A DNA stretch of 64,000 bases from Gemmatimonadaceae bacterium (lineage in GTDB: Bacteria; Gemmatimonadota; Gemmatimonadetes; Gemmatimonadales; Gemmatimonadaceae): positions 1 to 64,000 of the forward strand of contig WYBP01000002.1 of the NCBI GenBank assembly GCA_011525845.1, given 5' to 3'. Position numbers and translations under genes: made by a program. The first letter of the stretch is position 1, and every line of letters starts with the position of its first letter. This document shows, piece after piece, positions 58,846 through 64,000 of the stretch. The notes under the pieces are model-generated. The model had not been told where the DNA came from. It was given only the letters and a program-made list of their open reading frames with translations, and did no database searches.

Positions 58846-60900
58846 TCAGGCACCGAGGCGGCGCAAGAGTTCCGCCTCGTCGATCACGGTGATGCCGAGC
58901 TGCTCCGCCTTCTCGAGCTTGCTGCCGGCCTCGGCGCCGGCCACCACGAGGTCCGTCGCCTTGGAGACCGAGCTGGTCACCTTGCCCCCCGCGTTCTCCA
59001 CGAGCTCGGTGGCCTGGCCGCGCGAGAGCGTGGGGAGCGTCCCCGTGAGGACGATCTTCATCCCCTTGAAGACACCGTCCGCGGCCACCGCGCGCGGCTC
59101 GTCCATCCGCACGCCCGCCGCGGCCAGCCGCGCGACCAGGTCCCGCACCGCGGGGTCGTGCGCCCAGTCGTGCACCGATTCGGCGATGGTGTGCCCCACG
59201 CCGTGCAGCGCCTCGATCTCCTCGACCGTGGCCTGCGCGAGTGCGTCCATCGACCCGAACGAGCGCGCCAGCAGCTTCGCCGACTCGGCTCCCACGTGGC
59301 GGATGCCGAGCGCGTTCAGGAGCCGCGCGAGGGGCTGTGCGCGCGAGGCCGCGATGGCCGCCACGAGCTGCTCGGCGCTCTTCTCGGCGAAGCGCTCCAG
59401 CGTCAGCACCTGCTCCACCGTGAGCGTGTACAGGTCCGCGGCATCCTTCACGAGCCCCGCCGCGATCAGCTGCTCGAGCCGCTGGTAGGAGAGCCCGCGG
59501 ATGTCCATCCCGTCGCGCGAGGCGAAGTGCGCGAGCGCCTCGATCCGGCGGCCGGCGCAGGCCACGTTCGGGCAGTAGCTCGCCACCTCCTCCTCATCGC
59601 GGACGGCCGCGGTGCCGCACACCGGGCAGTGGGTCGGCACCTGGACGACCCGCTCCTCCCCGGTCCGCCGCGCCGGGATCGGCCCGAGGATCTGGGGGAT
59701 CACCTCCCCCGCGCGCTTCACCTGCACCGCGTCCCCGATCCGGAGGTCCTTCTCCGCGACCAGTTCGAAGTTGTGCAGCGTGGCGTAGTTGATCGTGGCG
59801 CCGCCGACCTCCACGGGTGCGAGCACCGCGCGCGGGGTGAGCGCGCCCGTGCGTCCCACCTGCACCTCGATGTCGAGCAGGATCGTCTCGGCGATGTCGG
59901 GCGCGAACTTGCGTGCCACCGCCCAGCGCGGCACGCGCCCGCCCACGACGCCGAGCTCGGACTGGAGTGCGAGCCGGTTCACCTTCACCACGCCCCCGTC
60001 GATCGCGAAGGGGAGCTCGGCGCGGATCACCTGCTCGACGGAGCGCGCCCACTCGTGCACGGCGTCGAGCGTGGGGCAGGCCTTCCGGTGCGGCGCGACC
60101 GGGATCCCCCAGGAGGCGAGGGTCTCGAGGAGCTCCCACTGCGTCGCGAAGGGGAGCGCGTCGGTGCCCGGCACCGCGAAGGCGTAGCCGTAGAAGCGGA
60201 GCGGTTTCTTCGCCGACTCGCGCGGGTCCTTCTGGCGGAGCGCGCCGGCGGCCGAGTTGCGCGGGTTGGTGAAGACGTCCTCGCCGGCGCGGACCCGCTC
60301 CTCGTTCATCCGCTCGAAGCCGTCGAAGGTCATGTAGATCTCGCCGCGGATCTCGATCTCGGCGGGCCACCCCGTGCCGTCCAGGTGGCGCGGGATGTCG
60401 GCGATGGTGCGGAGGTTGGCGGTCACGTCCTCGCCGACGGTCCCGTTGCCGCGCGTCGCGCCCACGGCGAGGGTCCCGTCGCGATAGGTCAGCGAGACCG
60501 CGGCGCCGTCGATCTTGAGTTCGCAGCAGTAGCCGTCCGCGTCCACGGCGTCGCCGACGAGCTTGCGGAGCCGCGCGTCCCACTCGGCGAGCTCGGCCTC
60601 GTCGAAGGCGTTGTCGAGCGAGGCCATCGGCACGAGGTGCGTGTGCTTGGTGAGGTGGCTCTCCCCCACCTCGGCGCCGACGCGCGCGGTGGGGGAGTCC
60701 TCGTCCCGGAGCTCCGGGTGGTCGCGCTCCAGCGCCTGCAGCTCGCGGAAGAGCTTGTCGTACGCGGCGTCCGTGAGCGTGGGCTTGTCGAGCACGTAGT
60801 ACTCGTGCGCCGCGCGCTCGAGCGCGCGGCGGAGCTCGGCGGCGCGTGCCGCGAGCGCCGCCGGTGTCGCGCCTCCCGGTCCCTTCTCAGCCCGCGGCAG
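58846..60900 (-). CDS. ligA: NAD-dependent DNA ligase, probable CTG start
   Basis: LigA seals nicks in replication and repair using NAD+. The protein has domain Ia (N-terminal HEYYVLDKP motif), the adenylation lysine in CELKIDG (K129 if the start is at 60900), OB fold, a zinc finger (CPVCGTAAVRDEEEVASYC and a later C), helix-hairpin-helix repeats and a C-terminal BRCT domain. The only ATG/GTG/TTG in the 5' part is GTG 60795, which would remove AAELRRALERAAHEYY, the NMN-binding domain Ia segment. The frame is open upstream to 60978, with CTG at 60900 preceded by GGAGGAAGG about eight bases away. The 684-residue form fits the family. It overlaps the ferritin gene by 14 nt. Confidence 0.85.
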   Translation of the reverse strand: MPRAEKGPGGATPAALAARAAELRRALERAAHEYYVLDKPTLTDAAYDKLFRELQALERDHPELRDEDSPTARVGAEVGESHLTKHTHLVPMASLDNAFDEAELAEWDARLRKLVGDAVDADGYCCELKIDGAAVSLTYRDGTLAVGATRGNGTVGEDVTANLRTIADIPRHLDGTGWPAEIEIRGEIYMTFDGFERMNEERVRAGEDVFTNPRNSAAGALRQKDPRESAKKPLRFYGYAFAVPGTDALPFATQWELLETLASWGIPVAPHRKACPTLDAVHEWARSVEQVIRAELPFAIDGGVVKVNRLALQSELGVVGGRVPRWAVARKFAPDIAETILLDIEVQVGRTGALTPRAVLAPVEVGGATINYATLHNFELVAEKDLRIGDAVQVKRAGEVIPQILGPIPARRTGEERVVQVPTHCPVCGTAAVRDEEEVASYCPNVACAGRRIEALAHFASRDGMDIRGLSYQRLEQLIAAGLVKDAADLYTLTVEQVLTLERFAEKSAEQLVAAIAASRAQPLARLLNALGIRHVGAESAKLLARSFGSMDALAQATVEEIEALHGVGHTIAESVHDWAHDPAVRDLVARLAAAGVRMDEPRAVAADGVFKGMKIVLTGTLPTLSRGQATELVENAGGKVTSSVSKATDLVVAGAEAGSKLEKAEQLGITVIDEAELLRRLGA

Positions 60901-61405
60901 AGGCGTCGCCTTCCTCCGAGAGTCCGCCCTGGAGCAGGAAGTTCTCGACGAAGAAGAGCCCCGGCTCGCCCGCGCGCTTCACCATCCGGAGGAGCGTGTC
61001 CATGGACGAGACTTCCTCCCGCTGCTCGCTCACGAACCACTCCAGCGCGTTCTTGGAGAGGTGGTCCTTGTCCTTGATGGCGAGGTCCACGATCCCGTTG
61101 ATCTGGCGGGTGACCTTGAGCTCGGAGTCGAGCGCGAGCTTCACCGCCTCGACGGAGCTCTTGAAGGTCGGCTTGGGCGCGGGGATCGCGGGGATCTTCA
61201 CGGCGCCCCCCGCGTCCAGGATGTAGCGCACGAAGCGCATCGCATGGTCGCGCTCCTCGGCGGCCTGCTTGGTGAAGTGCGCGGCGAGGGCGGGGAGCCC
61301 CTCCTCATCGAAGTAGCACGAGATCGCGATGTACTGGTGCGAGGCGGCGAGCTCGTTGCCGACCTGCTCGTTGAGCGCGGCGTTCATCTGCTTGGAGATC
61401 ATCAT
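60887..61405 (-). CDS. ftnA: Non-heme ferritin
   Basis: Iron-storage ferritin of 172 residues. The four-helix bundle has the ferroxidase ligands (ALNEQVGNELAASHQYIAIS and AAEERDHAMRFVRYIL, with E and ExxH), and later glutamates in EWFVSEQREEVSSMDTLL. It starts MMISKQMNAALNEQVGNELA; ATG 61405 has GGGAG eight bases upstream. It is upstream of ligA on the same strand, whose putative CTG start overlaps this gene. The promoter region is shared with divergent deoA. Confidence 0.93.
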   Translation of the reverse strand: MMISKQMNAALNEQVGNELAASHQYIAISCYFDEEGLPALAAHFTKQAAEERDHAMRFVRYILDAGGAVKIPAIPAPKPTFKSSVEAVKLALDSELKVTRQINGIVDLAIKDKDHLSKNALEWFVSEQREEVSSMDTLLRMVKRAGEPGLFFVENFLLQGGLSEEGDASAAG

Positions 61406-61500
61406 CTTATGGACTCCCGGGAGGCCCGGCGGTTTATTGATGGGATGGATCCTTCGCACGATCGTCAGTCTAACGTTGCCAGAGCGGGCGGGGTGGGTCA

Positions 61501-62847
61501 ATGACGGTCGTCGAGCTCATCGAGCGCAAACGCGACGGCGGCCGGCTCACGCCCGAGGAATGGCACTCGCTCATGGCGGCGTACGCCCGCGGCGACGTGC
61601 CCGACTACCAGGTCGCGGCGCTCGCGATGGCGGTCTACTTCCGCGGGATGGACGACGCCGAGACCGAGGCGCTGATGACCGCGATGCTCGAGAGCGGCCG
61701 CCGGCTCGACCTCTCGCACCTCACGGTCGCCCGGGTGGACAAGCATTCCACCGGTGGCGTGGGGGACAAGGTCTCGATCATCCTGGCGCCCCTCGTGGCC
61801 GCCTGCGGCGCGGCCGTGCCGATGATGTCCGGGCGCGGGCTCGGCCACACGGGGGGCACGCTCGACAAGCTGGAGAGCATCCCCGGGTTCGAGACGCGCC
61901 TCACGCTGGAGCAGGCGGCGAAGCAGGTGGAGCGGATCGGATGCGCACTGATCGGCCAGACCCGCGAGATCGCGCCCGCCGACCGGCGCTTCTACGCGCT
62001 GCGCGACGCGACGGCGACGGTCGAGGCCATCCCGCTCATCGCCGCGAGCATCATGAGCAAGAAGCTCGCGGAGGGGCTCACCGGGCTCGTGCTCGACGTG
62101 AAGACCGGCGCCGGCTCCTTCATGCCCAGGCTCGAGGACGCGATCAAGCTCGCCCGCACGATGATCGCGCTCGGCGAGCGCCACGGCTGTCCCACGGTCG
62201 CGCTCCTCACGGACATGGACGCGCCCCTCGGCGAGGCGTGCGGGAACGCGGTGGAGGTCGTGGAGTCCATCGAAGTGCTGCGCGGTGGCGGGCCGGCGGA
62301 CCTGCGCGAGGTGACGCTGGCGCTCGCCGCCGAGATGCTGCTCGTGGGGAAGGTGGCGGCGGACCGGGCGACCGCGCGCGCGAAGGTGGCCGAGGCGCTC
62401 ATGAGCGGGGCCGCGCTCGCCAAGTTCCGCGAGATCGTCCAGGCGCAGGGTGGGCATCCGGGCGCCGTGGACGATCCGGTGAAGCACCTCCCGCAGGCGC
62501 CGCTCCAGGTGGAGGTCGCGGCGGAGCGCGCCGGCGTGGTGCAGCGGGTGGAGCCGCGGGTGATCGGGCGGGCGATCACCACGCTGGGTGGCGGACGCCA
62601 GCGGGTGGACGACGAGATCGACCACGCCGTCGGGTTCCGGCTGCGCGTGAAGCCGGGGAGTGCCGTGCGCCCCGGCGAGACGCTCGCCACCATCCTCGCC
62701 CGCGACGCCACCACGCTGGAGGCGGCGCGCGAGGCGCTCCTGCGCGCGATCGTCATCGGCGAGGAGGCGCCCCCGGCCCGCCGGCGCGTCTCGCACCGCA
62801 TCACGAGCGGGGGACTGGAGGAACTCACCGGTCCGGGTGCAACTTGA
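61501..62847 (+). CDS. Pyrimidine-nucleoside phosphorylase / thymidine phosphorylase
   Basis: This 448-residue glycosyltransferase family 3 (TP/PNP) enzyme cleaves pyrimidine nucleosides with phosphate. It has the signature SGRGLGHTGGTLDKLESIPG (about 117-136) and DKHSTGGVGDKVSI (about 80-93). A C-terminal domain (about 350-440) has LGGGRQRVDDEIDHAVGFRL. It begins MTVVELIERKRDGGRLTPEE. It is divergent from ferritin; a small membrane gene follows after 5 nt. Thymidine kinase (tdk) elsewhere in this window makes up the other side of salvage. Confidence 0.95.
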   Translation: MTVVELIERKRDGGRLTPEEWHSLMAAYARGDVPDYQVAALAMAVYFRGMDDAETEALMTAMLESGRRLDLSHLTVARVDKHSTGGVGDKVSIILAPLVAACGAAVPMMSGRGLGHTGGTLDKLESIPGFETRLTLEQAAKQVERIGCALIGQTREIAPADRRFYALRDATATVEAIPLIAASIMSKKLAEGLTGLVLDVKTGAGSFMPRLEDAIKLARTMIALGERHGCPTVALLTDMDAPLGEACGNAVEVVESIEVLRGGGPADLREVTLALAAEMLLVGKVAADRATARAKVAEALMSGAALAKFREIVQAQGGHPGAVDDPVKHLPQAPLQVEVAAERAGVVQRVEPRVIGRAITTLGGGRQRVDDEIDHAVGFRLRVKPGSAVRPGETLATILARDATTLEAAREALLRAIVIGEEAPPARRRVSHRITSGGLEELTGPGAT

Positions 62848-62852
62848 GGGCC

Positions 62853-63083
62853 ATGGACTTCCAGAAGATGGCCGCCCTCGGGGCGCAGGGAGCTGCCGGC
62901 GGGATCCTCGCCGCCTGGCTCGGGTTCGTCTGGCTCATCCGCCCGGTCTCGTCCGGCGGCATCGACGCCGTGAGCTGGCACGCGGCCAGCATCTCGACCT
63001 TCGTGATCTTCGGGCTGCTCTCCGCGGTGCACCTGTACTTCGCCGCGCAGCTCAAGCGCGGGGCGGATTCGATCCGGGGATGA
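62853..63083 (+). CDS. Small membrane protein, function unknown
   Basis: This 76-residue protein starts MDFQKMAALGAQGAAGGILA and has two hydrophobic segments (about 14-35 and 48-68, WHAASISTFVIFGLLSAVHL), then a basic tail. It follows the phosphorylase gene by 5 nt in the same direction, so it is likely in its operon. No family recognised. Confidence 0.7.
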   Translation: MDFQKMAALGAQGAAGGILAAWLGFVWLIRPVSSGGIDAVSWHAASISTFVIFGLLSAVHLYFAAQLKRGADSIRG

Positions 63084-63097
63084 GGGGATCCGGGCCG

Positions 63098-63113
63098 TCG
63101 GCGCTCGCGCCGA
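63098..63113. terminator. Short hairpin, possible terminator
   Basis: TCGGCG-CTCG-CGCCGA is a 6-bp hairpin with a 4-nt loop just after the small membrane gene (ends 63083) and about 80 nt before the metalloprotease gene. It has no T tract. Confidence 0.35.
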
Positions 63114-63195
63114 GGCCACCGGAAACCCGGAGGGGGCGAGCGACGTAGAACGGTGCTGACCCCAACGACGACCACCGTCCTGACGCACGACTCCG

Positions 63196-64000
63196 ATGTC
63201 CCTCTCTCGCGCCCTGCGGTGCGCGCTCCCCGGCGCGCTGCTCCCCCTGAGTATTGCGGCCCAAGGGCCTGAGACATCGGGGACCGTGCACGCCGTCTGG
63301 CGTGACCCCGCGCGCGCCGGCGAGCCCGCCACCCTCACGCACCACCTCACACTCGACGACGGCACCACGCTTCGCGTCGGCATCGCGCGCGGGCTCGCGG
63401 AGCCGTACGGTGGGCTCGATGCGCTCGATCGCCGGCGCGTGCGCGTGGCCCTGCGCGATGGGCAGGTGACGGCGATCCGCGGCATCGACGCGCCGGCCGC
63501 CGGGACGCTGCCGGAGGCACGCCTCCTCGCGGGGCTCGCACAGCCGCGTCCCTACGTGACGCTGCTCTGCGCGTTCCCCGACTTCCCCGACATCCGGCCC
63601 GCGACCCTCGCGGAGGCCGAGCGTGCCATGGGCGGCACGTATCCCGGGATGGCGCACTACTGGGACGAGGTCTCCAACGGCGAGATCTCGATGGCCGGAA
63701 GCATCGTGCGCGGGTGGTACACGCTTCCCCAGCCGAAGTCGGCGTACGTGGGGAGCAGCGAGGCGAACGTCACGCTCCTCGCGCGGGACTGCGCCGCCGC
63801 GGCCGACGCGGACGTCCACTTCCCCGACTTCGCGGGCGTGAACTTCGTGATGAACACCGACATCGGCTGCTGCTTCTGGGGCGGGAGCGGCGGCCTGACG
63901 CTGGACGGCGGGCCGCGATCCTACGGCATGACCTGGCTCGGCGGCGACGTGATGCGGAACGTCGGGTTCGTGGCGCACGAGATGGGGCACTCCCTCGGGC
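63196..64000 (+). CDS. Secreted zinc metalloprotease, N-terminal part, cut by window end
   Basis: The frame from ATG 63196 runs open to the window end (268 codons, incomplete). It begins MSLSRALRCALPGALLPLSI with an AAQG-type signal cleavage end, so it is exported. The rest includes VTLLCAFPDFPDIRPATLAE, GGTYPGMAHYWDEVSNGEIS and FVMNTDIGCCFWGGSGG, and ends GFVAHEMGHSLG, the HExxH zinc motif and its third-ligand start. The pattern is that of the M6/immune-inhibitor-like or related gluzincin proteases. The family cannot be set without the missing part. Confidence 0.85.
   Translation, partial: MSLSRALRCALPGALLPLSIAAQGPETSGTVHAVWRDPARAGEPATLTHHLTLDDGTTLRVGIARGLAEPYGGLDALDRRRVRVALRDGQVTAIRGIDAPAAGTLPEARLLAGLAQPRPYVTLLCAFPDFPDIRPATLAEAERAMGGTYPGMAHYWDEVSNGEISMAGSIVRGWYTLPQPKSAYVGSSEANVTLLARDCAAAADADVHFPDFAGVNFVMNTDIGCCFWGGSGGLTLDGGPRSYGMTWLGGDVMRNVGFVAHEMGHSLG

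Noticed and set aside
63084-63195. Promoter for the metalloprotease gene
   Set aside because: No convincing -35/-10 pair was found in this GC-rich gap; only a short hairpin at 63098 is seen.

Overview
The window is a GC-rich (roughly 70% or more), gene-dense bacterial chromosome segment with short intergenic gaps, many 1-4 nt start/stop overlaps (ATGA, GTGA, TGATG), frequent GTG starts and several signal-peptide lipoproteins. No transposase, phage gene, CRISPR array, rRNA or tRNA was seen. Gene content and protein style (DUF3108, POT transporter, V4R protein, ZU5-like and Ig-like lipoproteins, HerA-NurA next to SbcCD) fit a free-living aerobic Gemmatimonadota-like bacterium. This placement is inference from style; no search was run.

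Region 1 (1-5400): on the minus strand lipA, pdhA, pdhB, pdhC and lpd (lpd cut by the window edge) encode lipoate synthesis followed by all pyruvate dehydrogenase subunits. Three of its junctions carry purine/pyrimidine hairpin repeats. Region 2 (5400-15400): a conserved unknown, DUF3108, GT2 and GT4 genes, two unknown plus-strand genes, a POT-family transporter, a Crp/Fnr regulator, and a TPR/HD-GYP protein with a ZU5-like lipoprotein. Region 3 (15400-25700): a complete peptide/nickel-type ABC importer (ATPase fusion, two permeases, binding lipoprotein), a lipoate ligase-like protein, a 52-residue membrane protein, glycine decarboxylase P and H proteins, and CoaE. Region 4 (25700-31000): minor pilin genes around an AraC-type regulator. 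Region 5 (31100-34900): an ECF sigma factor, a membrane protein in the anti-sigma position, and two exported HEAT-like repeat proteins in one operon.

Region 6 (35000-40200): thymidine kinase, a DEAD-box-like protein that appears to have lost its catalytic motifs, an aspartate aminotransferase, a stand-alone Lrp/AsnC effector domain and a lipoprotein. Region 7 (40170-47800): nurA-herA-sbcD(mre11)-sbcC(rad50) plus a GNAT protein, a DNA end-resection operon arranged as in archaea. Region 8 (47800-50100): a small membrane protein, a promoter-driven terminated structured RNA that resembles 6S RNA, then a PTPS/FolE/SDR operon fitting pterin (tetrahydrobiopterin-type) synthesis. Region 9 (50100-56500): a carboxylate-amine ligase, a methyltransferase-like protein, and a minus-strand operon of TPR protein, ParA, lipoprotein and FadD. 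Region 10 (56000-64000): phosphoribosyltransferase, cupredoxin, zinc-binding anti-sigma domain protein, a Rieske-flavodoxin fusion, a V4R protein, LigA, ferritin, pyrimidine-nucleoside phosphorylase, and a secreted zinc metalloprotease cut by the window end.

The points most worth follow-up are the putative 6S RNA at 48045-48215, the four-gene HerA/NurA/Mre11/Rad50 operon with a non-standard HerA P-loop, the sigma/HEAT operon, the recurrent purine-pyrimidine hairpins after stop codons, the ligA gene lacking any ATG/GTG/TTG that would keep its N-terminal NAD-binding residues, and the Rieske-flavodoxin fusion.
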